The notes beneath the pieces are model-generated. The model was given only the letters and a program-made list of their open reading frames with translations. It was not told the DNA's origin and made no database searches. Position numbers and translations under genes: made by a program. A stretch of DNA of 32,605 nt from a virus, in IMG/VR virus record IMGVR_UViG_3300036978_000177, positions 1 to 32,605 of that record; one strand, written 5' to 3'. Positions 1-7,305 of this stretch are shown here, in pieces (within the stretch, counting starts at the first letter, position 1; each line of letters begins with the position of its first letter).

Positions 1-134
1 TCATCCCGTCCACTGCGGCAATCTCAGAGCATTGACCAAGCAGTGGCTCGGTGCCATCTATGGCATGGGTTGGTTGATGCAGTATGCACAGTTGTTTGGC
101 ATCCCATGGCGGCACATTGAGACAGACGGCAGCG
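1..134. repeat. Terminal overlap, left copy
   Basis: These 134 bases recur at the other end of the window (32472-32605) with one difference, g at position 8 against a at 32479, which changes Val to Ile in the portal protein. This is what a circular or circularly permuted genome gives when assembled as a linear contig. The implied unit length is 32,471 bp. Whether it is a true terminal repeat of the virion DNA or only an assembly overlap cannot be told from the sequence. Confidence 0.95.
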
Positions 135-1024
135 ATGGTGCCATGACTGCTGCACAAGAACTGCTTGAAGGCATCGGATCATCTGGTGCTGCTGTCACCG
201 GTCCCAACGTCAAGCTCAATGTGCTGGATGGTGTGAGTGGATCCGCAGCAACAATGCCACAGTCTCACTTGATGGACATCGCTGACAAAGCGTGTGACAT
301 TCTGATGCTCGGTCAGACACTCACCACAGATGTTGGTGCCAGCGGCAGCCGGGCATTGGGTGATGTCCATGCCTCGGTGAGATCCGACATCTTGCAATCA
401 GTGGCAACATGGGTGAGTGGGATATACACAAACCAGTTGATCCCTGCCATCGTGCAACTCAACTTTGGCAAGGTGGCAAGTGAAGATCTGCCCTATGCCA
501 CACTGGAGATCCCAGTGCCGAAGGACCAGAAAGCAATCGCAGAGAGACTCAAGATCATCAGTGAGATTGGTCTGCCGGTCACACTGAAGTGGGCATATGA
601 AGAAATGGGGATTCCAGAACCACAGGATGGTGACACACTACTCGGTGAGGCACCACCGCAGATGGATCTGCCAGATCCAATTTTGCCAGACCCAATCACA
701 CCGGCACCAGTGGATCCAGAAGATCCAGAGGATGATCTAGAAGATGAGCCAATATCTGAGCTGATACCAACACCAGAGATGGCACAGGCAGCACAGGCAG
801 CACTCGAAGCCAGACGCATTGCACCAATCGGTCAGCGTGGCATGACTGCGGCTGGTCTGCAAAGGGCGCGTGACATCGCGGCTGGTGTCGAGTTGACACA
901 GGCAGCCCGGAACAAGATGAAATCATTCTTCAGCACCGCAGAGTCTGGTGAGGTGGGATCCAAACAGTGGCAGACATACCAAGGATGGGGTGGTGCTGCT
1001 GGCAAAGAATGGAGCAACAAATGA
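2..1024 (+). CDS. Mu gp29-like portal protein, C-terminal part
   Basis: This is the continuation of the gene that starts at 31864; joined across the circular overlap it encodes about 543 residues, the usual size for Mu gp29/DUF935 portals. The portal forms the dodecameric ring at the capsid vertex through which DNA enters and to which the tail joins. Visible here are the portal core (to about residue 420), an acidic Pro/Asp-rich linker (about 422-454), and a C-terminal tail (about 463-543) with the pattern RGMT-x-x-G-x-x-RARD, a SFF segment and a WGG-x-AG-x-x-W ending. That tail is also present in the next gene. The reading frame is open from base 2, so the gene is partial at the window edge only because of linearisation. 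Its stop overlaps the next start (ATGA). Confidence 0.9.
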   Translation, partial: HPVHCGNLRALTKQWLGAIYGMGWLMQYAQLFGIPWRHIETDGSDGAMTAAQELLEGIGSSGAAVTGPNVKLNVLDGVSGSAATMPQSHLMDIADKACDILMLGQTLTTDVGASGSRALGDVHASVRSDILQSVATWVSGIYTNQLIPAIVQLNFGKVASEDLPYATLEIPVPKDQKAIAERLKIISEIGLPVTLKWAYEEMGIPEPQDGDTLLGEAPPQMDLPDPILPDPITPAPVDPEDPEDDLEDEPISELIPTPEMAQAAQAALEARRIAPIGQRGMTAAGLQRARDIAAGVELTQAARNKMKSFFSTAESGEVGSKQWQTYQGWGGAAGKEWSNK

Positions 1025-1602
1025 TGACAGAAGAACAACTGGCAGAGGTGTCAGCAAAATGGTTGGCACCCATCGATGAGGTGATTGCTGACCTCGTTGA
1101 CAAATCACAACGAATGACCATTGGTGCATTCATGCGTGAGGTCGATGAGGTGGTCTTGAGGATCCCTGATCTGTGGGAGAGACTGGACATCACATCACTT
1201 GAAGAATCACTCAACGATGAGATGGTCAATGCATTTGTCAAACCATTGGAGAAGATCATGCCAAGCAAGGTGCAAGCAGCAAGATCTGATGTTGACCTAA
1301 CACCGACAGCAGCAATGGCGAAGGCAGCACAAGATGCTTTGGATGTTCGCAAAACAAAACCACCATCAGAAAGAGGCATGACTGATGTGGGCATTGCCAG
1401 AGCAAGAGATCTTTCCAACAGGACACAACTCACACCAGACACAGTTGCCAGAATGGTGTCCTTTTTCGCACGGCATGAAGTTGATAAGGAGGGATCCACA
1501 TGGAGTGAGAAGGGCAAAGGATGGCAAGCATGGCATGGGTGGGGAGGTGATGCCGGCAGATCTTGGGCAATTGCAAAAATGAAAGAACTAGAGAATCAAT
1601 GA
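1021..1602 (+). CDS. Portal-tail-like protein with RGMT/WGG domain
   Basis: The product is 193 residues. The N-terminal half (about 5-85) has the look of the helical segment found near the C-terminus of many gp29-type portals (KWLAPIDEVI..., then a run ending in a L-D-x-x-x-L-E-E-S-L helix). The C-terminal half (about 100-193) is clearly homologous to the tail of the portal just upstream: AKAAQDAL, RGMTDVGIARARDL, SFFARHEVDK and WGGDAGRSW. The ARHEVDK...WGGDAG pattern is one I know from scattered phage structural proteins; its function is not established to my knowledge. The start was taken at 1021, in ATGA overlap with the portal stop (ATG at 1024 is equally possible). A GGAG lies 7 bases upstream, one of few SD-like sequences here. 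It may be a split-off or duplicated portal domain, or a head-assembly partner of the portal. Confidence 0.75.
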   Translation: MMTEEQLAEVSAKWLAPIDEVIADLVDKSQRMTIGAFMREVDEVVLRIPDLWERLDITSLEESLNDEMVNAFVKPLEKIMPSKVQAARSDVDLTPTAAMAKAAQDALDVRKTKPPSERGMTDVGIARARDLSNRTQLTPDTVARMVSFFARHEVDKEGSTWSEKGKGWQAWHGWGGDAGRSWAIAKMKELENQ

Positions 1603-2195
1603 GCATCAAAACCACCATCACTGTCACCGGTCTGGACAAGGTCACATCATCGATGCTGAAGTTGCAAGACATAGGTGTCAGGAGAAGGGCAATCTACATG
1701 GGTTCACTCAATGCACTTGATGTGGTGAGAAAATACTATGGTGTTGGAGGCAGTGCCATGTGGAGTGGCACCGGTCCCACACAAGGTGCTGGACGTAAAA
1801 AGACACAGTGGTGGAGAAAGGTGGCATATAATTGGTCAATAAAAAATGCATCATCTGTTGGTGTGACACTGTCCAACATTGGCACTGATGGATTCTCACA
1901 CAAGATCACCGGTGGCACGATCAGTGCAAAGCGTGCTAAGTTCTTGACCATCCCCATTGTGCCAGAAGCGCACGGTCTATCTGCCAAGACCTACAGCAAG
2001 ACAATCAAACCATTGTTTCGTGTGAAGAATCTGTTGGTCCAAGAAGAGAAAGATGGCAAGATCAAACCCATCTTTGTCCTGAAGAAATCAGTCACGCAGA
2101 AGGCATGGAAGGGTGCATTGCCACCAGAAAAAACATATCTGGATGCATATGCTGCGGGTGTGCTGGAAACACTCATTGCAGAAGCTGAAAAATAA
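1599..2195 (+). CDS. Mu gpG-like virion morphogenesis / tail completion protein
   Basis: The product is 198 residues, starting at the ATG that overlaps the previous stop (ATGA at 1599). The middle of the protein carries GGTISAKRAKFLTIPIVPEA (about 105-124), which matches the GGTI-x-x-K-x-A-K-x-L-x-I-P pattern of the phage virion morphogenesis family (Mu gpG and relatives). Those proteins act at the head-tail junction or in tail completion. Position just after the portal genes and before the protease/scaffold agrees with Mu-like head clusters, where F and G lie between portal and protease. The basic, beta-rich remainder gives no other clue. I infer a head-tail joining role rather than an enzymatic one. 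Confidence 0.7.
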   Translation: MSIKTTITVTGLDKVTSSMLKLQDIGVRRRAIYMGSLNALDVVRKYYGVGGSAMWSGTGPTQGAGRKKTQWWRKVAYNWSIKNASSVGVTLSNIGTDGFSHKITGGTISAKRAKFLTIPIVPEAHGLSAKTYSKTIKPLFRVKNLLVQEEKDGKIKPIFVLKKSVTQKAWKGALPPEKTYLDAYAAGVLETLIAEAEK

Positions 2196-2236
2196 GACTA
2201 ACGTGAATGTCAGTGTGGTGGTAAATTCCACACAAG

Positions 2237-3220
2237 TTGAGCGCAGAACACATCACAGCAGCATTTGGGAACGGCATTGATTCTTTGACGGAGTCAATCG
2301 TTTATTTGCCTGAAGGTGTGCATGAGATCCATGCAACAGTGAATGGAAAGCCACAGAAGCGCACGGTCACAGTTGACCAGCGTGTGTTGGCATCATTTGC
2401 TGAGGATCTCGCATCAAGACTTGCTCGCAATGTCAGACCCTTTGCAGGGTTTGATCATGCAGCCGGTGCCGCATCATTTCTTCCAAAAGAGTTCCGCTAT
2501 GAACACGGCACCGGGCTGGTGCTGGATGTCGAGTGGACATCTGCTGGCAAGTCTGCCATCGAAGGCAAAGACTATTCTTATTTCTCGCCAAACTTCCTCC
2601 TGATCAATGGCATCCCTGCTGGTCTTGCCAAGCATGGCGAGATTGGATCACTTGTCAATGAACCGGCATTTGAGGCAATGGAGAAGATTGCCGCATCTCA
2701 CAACATCAACACAGAAAAAAATATGGACATCGATTATTTGGTAGAACTGGGTTTAGTCCCAGAAGGACAGGATCCACTGACAGCAATGGACGTGGCGAAG
2801 GCAACACTTGCAACTCTACGTGAAGACACCGTCATGGCATCGCACGTTGAGACAATCCAAGCACAACTTGATGCAGCAGTTGCTGAGAAAGATGTTGCTT
2901 GTGGACAAGTCGAGGATCTCACCAAACAGGTTGATGATCTCAAGGTCCAAGCAGAAAAAGCAGATGATGAGAAGATCGAAGAGATCCTCACTGATGCAGT
3001 TGAAGCTGGACGCATCGCACCACAAGATGACAGCAGCAAATCATTCTGGAGAAAGTCAATCAAAGCAGACAAGTCTGCCGTTGACATTCTCAAAGCACTT
3101 CCTGCCAAGCCAATCAATGGCGAGGTGATTCTTGCTGGCAAAGCAAGTGCGGAAAACAAACAAACAACTCTCACAGGTATTGCTCGCGTAGAAGCAGCAT
3201 TCAAAAACAATCAACAATAA
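2237..3220 (+). CDS. Mu gpI-like prohead protease with C-terminal scaffold
   Basis: The product is 327 residues. Residues about 1-165 match the Mu I protease pattern: FAGFDH (His74) followed by a short beta region, then VEWTSAGKSAIEGKDYSYFS (Ser117), and a LVNEPA segment. Residues about 200-290 form a charged coiled coil and the C-terminus is Lys/Ala-rich, as in gpI, where the same reading frame supplies the capsid scaffold that is later cleaved. It acts inside the procapsid. Initiation is at TTG: the frame has a stop at 2222 and no ATG before the conserved part of the domain, so TTG at 2237 is the only credible start. There is no Shine-Dalgarno sequence. An internal ATG-AC-ATC around 2722 (residues NMDIDYLVEL) could give a separate scaffold product, as Mu gpZ does, which is an inference. 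Confidence 0.85.
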   Translation: MSAEHITAAFGNGIDSLTESIVYLPEGVHEIHATVNGKPQKRTVTVDQRVLASFAEDLASRLARNVRPFAGFDHAAGAASFLPKEFRYEHGTGLVLDVEWTSAGKSAIEGKDYSYFSPNFLLINGIPAGLAKHGEIGSLVNEPAFEAMEKIAASHNINTEKNMDIDYLVELGLVPEGQDPLTAMDVAKATLATLREDTVMASHVETIQAQLDAAVAEKDVACGQVEDLTKQVDDLKVQAEKADDEKIEEILTDAVEAGRIAPQDDSSKSFWRKSIKADKSAVDILKALPAKPINGEVILAGKASAENKQTTLTGIARVEAAFKNNQQ

Positions 3221-3226
3221 AAAAAT

Positions 3227-4168
3227 ATGTCATTATCACTCCTTGATCTTGCAAAACTAAATGGGTCCGACCAAGTTGTTGGACTAATCGAAGAAGTCGC
3301 CAACACATCCCCTGAGGTGACTATCATCCCTGCTCGCACCATCCGTGGCACCAGCTACAAGACGGTGACTCGCAACACCCGTCCATCCGTGGGTTTCCGC
3401 GCTGCCAATGAAGGCACTGCTGGCAGTTCATCGATGTTCACAGAGCGGCTCGTTGAGTGCTTTATCCTCTCCGCTCGCGTGGAGATTGACAAAGCAATTG
3501 CGCGTGGCTACGAGGACGGACCAGAAGCACTCCAAGCAATTGAGGCAGTTGGCACGATGAAAGCAGCACTCAGCACTGTTGGATCACAAACGATCTACGG
3601 CACAAGCAACAGCACCAAAGGTTTCCTCGGTCTGCAAGAGTTGCTTGCCACCTTCGGATCTGACCTTGTAGTTGATGCCGGTGGCACGACTGCTGACACT
3701 GGATCCAGCGTCTATGCCATCCAAGCGGGTGTGCAAGGTGTGCAATATGTTTACGGCAACGGCACGACCTTTGACTTGTCACCGTTCCGTGAAGGTGATG
3801 CAGTTGACTCAGGCGGCACAAATCGCTTTGCAGCACTCATCGCAGACCTCACCTCATGGATTGGTTTGCAGTGTGTGAACAAGTTCGCAGTTGGACGTTT
3901 GAAAGATGCCACTGCTGACTCTGGCAAAGGTGTCACCGATGCCAAGATTGCAGAACTGATCAGCAAGTTCCCAATCGGTCAGACTCCAACGCATTTGTTG
4001 ATGAATCGCCGCAGTGCTTTCCAACTCTCAACGAGTCGCACGACTGCACCGAACAGCAAGCAAGAAGCATTCACTGGCATCATCCCATTCGGTATGCCAA
4101 CGGAATCCTTCGGCATCCCCATCATCATCACCGACTCCATTGTCTCAACTGAGGCATTGACAGCTTAA
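3227..4168 (+). CDS. Major capsid protein
   Basis: The product is 313 residues. It begins LLDLAKLNGSDQVVGLIEEV, followed by a P-E-V-T-I-I-P-A-R-T segment and GTSYKTVTRN and SVGFRAANEG, a sequence start I associate with major capsid proteins of HK97-like fold in a large group of siphoviruses. The position directly after protease/scaffold and before a small decoration-type gene is the canonical place. The leader is very A-rich (aataaaaaaatATG) with no Shine-Dalgarno. The codons favour GC-rich third positions more than in most neighbours, as expected of the most highly expressed phage gene. No cleavage site for the protease can be assigned by eye. Confidence 0.8.
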   Translation: MSLSLLDLAKLNGSDQVVGLIEEVANTSPEVTIIPARTIRGTSYKTVTRNTRPSVGFRAANEGTAGSSSMFTERLVECFILSARVEIDKAIARGYEDGPEALQAIEAVGTMKAALSTVGSQTIYGTSNSTKGFLGLQELLATFGSDLVVDAGGTTADTGSSVYAIQAGVQGVQYVYGNGTTFDLSPFREGDAVDSGGTNRFAALIADLTSWIGLQCVNKFAVGRLKDATADSGKGVTDAKIAELISKFPIGQTPTHLLMNRRSAFQLSTSRTTAPNSKQEAFTGIIPFGMPTESFGIPIIITDSIVSTEALTA

Positions 4169-4195
4169 TCATTCACAATCTAACATTACAAAAAT

Positions 4196-4588
4196 ATGTC
4201 ATTTGAATTTAATCGCAATCAACAAGACCTTCGCTACAGCAACAGCACTGCACTTCACACCACCGCAGCAAACTCAGCATCTTTGGATCTTGAGCAAGTA
4301 GTTGGTGGTGACATTGAGAGCATTGTTGGTGAAGTAGTTTCACCAGCATCTGTTGCCACCACTGGCAAAATCTGCACCTACACTCTGCAAGACTCTGCTG
4401 ACAACTCAGCATGGGCAGCAGTTGATCCAGCAGTGACCACCACAATCACTGCTGCTTCCTCGGCACTCGCAGCAAAGACTGTGCGTTTCCGCTTCCCTCC
4501 TAATGTTCGCCGGTATGTGCGTATCGCACAAACTGGTGACACCCTTGGGTCCGTAGCTGGATCCTTCACCTTCAAGGTGTTGTTCTAA
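4196..4588 (+). CDS. Probable capsid decoration (cement) protein
   Basis: The product is 130 residues, beta-rich with many Ser, Thr, Ala and Val and few charges. The segment TYTLQDSADNSAWAAVDPAV followed by RFRFPPNVRRYVRIA resembles the Bbp16-type capsid cement family (from Bordetella phage BPP-1), which binds the outside of the shell and stabilises it. It sits right after the major capsid gene, 27 bases downstream, and is followed by a terminator-like hairpin, so capsid and cement would be produced together in large amounts. The start ATG follows attacaaaaat, again an A-rich leader without SD. Family assignment rests on pattern and position only. Confidence 0.6.
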   Translation: MSFEFNRNQQDLRYSNSTALHTTAANSASLDLEQVVGGDIESIVGEVVSPASVATTGKICTYTLQDSADNSAWAAVDPAVTTTITAASSALAAKTVRFRFPPNVRRYVRIAQTGDTLGSVAGSFTFKVLF

Positions 4589-4624
4589 AATTCTGTTTCT
4601 GTTTCATAGCGTATTGTAGAGAGA

Positions 4625-4656
4625 GGGTGGTAGTGGGTAAATCCCTGCTGCCACCC
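4625..4656 (+). terminator. Hairpin after capsid/decoration genes
   Basis: GGGTGGTAG (4625-4633) pairs with CTGCCACCC (4648-4656) with one G-T wobble, and an inner GGG/CCC (4635-4637, 4643-4645) extends the stem. It is followed by TTGATCTTT, a weak T-tract. It lies in the 99-base gap between the decoration gene and the first connector gene. It could be a partial intrinsic terminator lowering expression of the tail genes relative to capsid, or an mRNA-stabilising 3' stem. Confidence 0.6.
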
Positions 4657-4687
4657 TTGATCTTTATCAATTCAAATATCTCACATC

Positions 4688-5140
4688 ATGGCATGGACTA
4701 TCCTCACATATTCTGGACTCAAGGACAGACTCTCATCTGAGGAGTTGTCGAGACTGTTGGCTGAATGCCCAACACCAGAGGAGAAGGCACAAGAGATCCT
4801 GACCTCAGTGGCACAAGAGGTTGTGTCCAGAGTAAATGCCGGACGCAGAAAGCGTGGACTGCCACCACTGGTCAATACTGGTCTATATATCCCCTACGGT
4901 GCCAGCCGTCACTCATACGTGCTTGCTCGCAGAGAACTCACAGACTCATACCCGGCACTGGCAGAGTTCAACGGTGAGGATCGCAAAGACTCGGTCCAAG
5001 AAGCAAACAATTATCTTGAGGCACTCTCTGACAACAATGCTGACAGTGATGACACAGGTGCTTCTGCATTTGTGGTGTCATCCAGTGGATCCTTCCGCAT
5101 CAGTGGCAGCACACTAATGGACTTCGCAGAATCACCATGA
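4688..5140 (+). CDS. Head-tail connector-like protein
   Basis: The product is 150 residues. Its N-terminal 100 residues follow the layout of Mu gp36/HK97 gp6-type connectors: a short N-terminal helix (YSGLKDRLSSEELSRLL), a helix with AQEIL...VAQEVVSRVNAGRR, then a Pro-rich turn (RGLPPLVNTGLYIP) and a helix containing SYVLARREL, with an acidic helix EDRKDSVQEANNYLEAL. Such proteins form a ring under the portal. The Ser-rich C-terminus (about 115-150) is not typical. It follows the capsid block and overlaps the next gene by ATGA, as connector and tail terminator genes usually do. Confidence 0.6.
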   Translation: MAWTILTYSGLKDRLSSEELSRLLAECPTPEEKAQEILTSVAQEVVSRVNAGRRKRGLPPLVNTGLYIPYGASRHSYVLARRELTDSYPALAEFNGEDRKDSVQEANNYLEALSDNNADSDDTGASAFVVSSSGSFRISGSTLMDFAESP

Positions 5141-5628
5141 CCAACAGCATCATCAGACAGATTGTGGAGAGCATAGCAGCAACACTCACTGCTCATGCTT
5201 ACTTTCGCACATTGCCTGTGATCCCTGTCATCGTTGAGGATCACCGTGACATCGATCAGCAGATTGAGAAGGCGATGAACTCATGTGGTGCCTTTGTGCT
5301 GGTCAACTTCGCCAACTCCAACACAGACACACCTGACACACCCGGACCATACATGGACCAGTGTGAGTTTGTCTGCACAGTGGCTGAGATTCCCAGTGTG
5401 TGGAGGCAGCAAGTTGGCAATCAATCAAAGCCATCATGCACAGAGATTGCTGAGGCAGTTTCTCGGATCCTTCACCATCACACACCACTGGACAAAGAGG
5501 GTGATCCACTCACCGGTGGTGTCCTAATTTTCGAGGGCATGGCACAAGATGCCATCCCACCAATGCTTCAACAAATCATCAGATTCAATTGTCCAGTAGG
5601 ACTTCACAACACAACTCCAACACGATAG
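5137..5628 (+). CDS. Tail terminator-like protein (gp37 position)
   Basis: The product is 163 residues. It begins with an amphipathic helix (IIRQIVESIAATLTAH), then a beta strand region (IPVIVEDHRDIDQQIEKAM), and CEFVCTVAEIP, in the manner of minor tail or tail-terminator proteins that cap the tail tube and join it to the head. No strict family motif can be given. It is coupled by ATGA to the connector gene and lies one gene before the tube protein, the usual place for the tail terminator in siphoviruses. Confidence rests mainly on synteny. Confidence 0.5.
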   Translation: MTNSIIRQIVESIAATLTAHAYFRTLPVIPVIVEDHRDIDQQIEKAMNSCGAFVLVNFANSNTDTPDTPGPYMDQCEFVCTVAEIPSVWRQQVGNQSKPSCTEIAEAVSRILHHHTPLDKEGDPLTGGVLIFEGMAQDAIPPMLQQIIRFNCPVGLHNTTPTR

Positions 5629-5634
5629 AACATC

Positions 5635-6546
5635 ATGCCAACATTCGATAGAACAACAATAGTGCGTGGACCTTGCAAGGTCACTTATGACTCAGAAACA
5701 TTTTACAGCAAAGGTGCTGTGGTCTTGACCACTGCCATCACTACTTTTGACAAAGTGGCAGATGCGTATGGTCCTGTGGGCAAAGCAAAAACTGACTACA
5801 CCATCACCGTGGAGTTTGAGCCAACTGGTGAGATCGAAGCACTCGCAGTGCTTTATCCACACGGCAACACAGCAATGGGTGCCAGCATCTATGGCTCCAC
5901 TGACAAACCACTGGTGATTGTGGCAGCAGATAAAACATACACCATACTCAACGCACAGATCACCCAGATGCCAGCGATCAAGTGCAGTGCGAACAACACA
6001 GCATTTGGATCTGTTCAATTCACTGGTCTGCTCAAAAAAGCAGGTGACCCTGCACTGCTCATTGACTACATGACATCTGCTGGTGGTGCATCTATTGGCA
6101 CAGCGTTTGTCCCGGGCAACATCAAGACAGCACCATACCAAGCAACACTTGGTGCAATGTCAGCATTCTTCAGTGCTGAAGGATTCGACATCTCCTTTGA
6201 CCTATCTCTCAACCCAGTCATGGTGGACGGCATTGGCACAGTGGATATGACCCTCGGATCTCTTGGGTGCAACATCACATGTGTGCCAACTGGACCAACA
6301 CAAACAGATTTTGACACATTCTTCAACTTGCTGGATGCCGGTGAGGATCTGAGCAGCAGCGTTCTAGAAATCAAAACTGCCACAGTGGGTGGACTGGACT
6401 TTGACTGTGCAGCAGTGCAGGTCATCGATCTTGTGCGAAACTTCAGTGCCGGTGACAATCGACTTGGCACACTCAATCTTGCAGCAAAACGCACATTCTC
6501 CTCCGGCGCACCAGTAACATTGTTTGCAGTGGCAGCAGTAGTATAA
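5635..6546 (+). CDS. Major tail (tube) protein
   Basis: The product is 303 residues, almost all predicted beta structure, with TTIVRGPCKVTYDSETFYSK at the start, repeated TxTxEF-type strands (DYTITVEFEPTGEIEALAVL) and a Thr/Ala-rich body. A 300-residue beta-rich protein between the terminator-like gene and the tape measure is expected to be the tube subunit that stacks around the tape measure protein. I see no Ig-like fusion or frameshifted form. The start codon lies 6 bases after the previous stop with no Shine-Dalgarno. Confidence 0.7.
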   Translation: MPTFDRTTIVRGPCKVTYDSETFYSKGAVVLTTAITTFDKVADAYGPVGKAKTDYTITVEFEPTGEIEALAVLYPHGNTAMGASIYGSTDKPLVIVAADKTYTILNAQITQMPAIKCSANNTAFGSVQFTGLLKKAGDPALLIDYMTSAGGASIGTAFVPGNIKTAPYQATLGAMSAFFSAEGFDISFDLSLNPVMVDGIGTVDMTLGSLGCNITCVPTGPTQTDFDTFFNLLDAGEDLSSSVLEIKTATVGGLDFDCAAVQVIDLVRNFSAGDNRLGTLNLAAKRTFSSGAPVTLFAVAAVV

Positions 6547-6555
6547 TCCCTCAGT

Positions 6556-7305
6556 ATGTATGTCTCAATCCAACGTGGTTCTGTTCTCTTTGTCCTTGCC
6601 GGTGGCGATGGGCAAAGATCAGAAACGTCAAATTTGAGGATCTCATCAGAGACAAACTTTCAACAGTCAGCATACATTGAGGCGGCAGAGTTTGTGCAGT
6701 TCTACAGAGGAGGTGCAGCAACGACTGTGTCCTTCTCGTCGATCTTGACCTTCTCAACGGTGGCAGAGGCAGAGACTTATTTGCTCAACACACCGCAGGG
6801 TCTGCTCAATCAGTTGGACATGACTGCCACACTCGGCAGACTGACAGCGGCTGGCACCCGGCAAGTTGAAACTCTGACTTGTGTTGGTAATGCCAGCATC
6901 AATGGCAACATCAACTGGGCATTGACTGCGGCTGATGGCAATGCCAGTGGATCTGTGGCAGTTCTGAGTGGTGACACACCCACACTGTATGCACCCAAGA
7001 TTGCAGCATCCCTCAATGCCAGCAGTGCCTTCGCGGTGTCCAACATGGCAACGAGTTCAGGCACCACAGTGATTGTGACCAAACGCAATGCGGCTGCAAA
7101 TGATGGCACTCTGGCATTGGTCACGACAAACGGATCCCCCAATCCAACGATCACCGGTGCCACCAGCGCAGACACCACTGCCGGTGTTGCACCAACAATC
7201 AGCAACTCGGTCACACTCAATGATGTGAGTGCCATGGTTGATCTATCACAACAGGGTGTGGCAATCACACAAAACGTCACAATCCTTGGCAAATATGGCA
7301 GCTAA
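6556..7305 (+). CDS. Tail protein with beta-sandwich domain
   Basis: The product is 249 residues. Residues about 110-225 contain the phage tail pattern NGNINWALTAADGNASGSVA, then ...SNMATSSGTTVIVTKRNAAA and NDGTLALVTTNGS, which resembles the beta-sandwich module found in tail tube and tape-measure-associated proteins (x-x-I-V-L-T-x-x-x-A-A-N-D-x-T-L). Function is likely structural in the tail. In position it replaces the tail assembly chaperone pair of many siphoviruses, but nothing in the sequence looks like a chaperone and I see no programmed frameshift. Its last 11 bases overlap the tape measure gene. Confidence 0.55.
   Translation: MYVSIQRGSVLFVLAGGDGQRSETSNLRISSETNFQQSAYIEAAEFVQFYRGGAATTVSFSSILTFSTVAEAETYLLNTPQGLLNQLDMTATLGRLTAAGTRQVETLTCVGNASINGNINWALTAADGNASGSVAVLSGDTPTLYAPKIAASLNASSAFAVSNMATSSGTTVIVTKRNAAANDGTLALVTTNGSPNPTITGATSADTTAGVAPTISNSVTLNDVSAMVDLSQQGVAITQNVTILGKYGS

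Noticed and set aside
930-1517. Long open frame on the minus strand opposite the portal-tail-like gene
   Set aside because: It lies over a well supported plus-strand gene, has low-complexity Ser/Ala/Cys composition and matches no family; it follows from the codon bias of the sense gene.
2734-3210. Minus-strand frame of 158 codons under the protease/scaffold gene
   Set aside because: It mirrors the scaffold coiled coil, gives a Ser-rich product without domain features, and has no start context.
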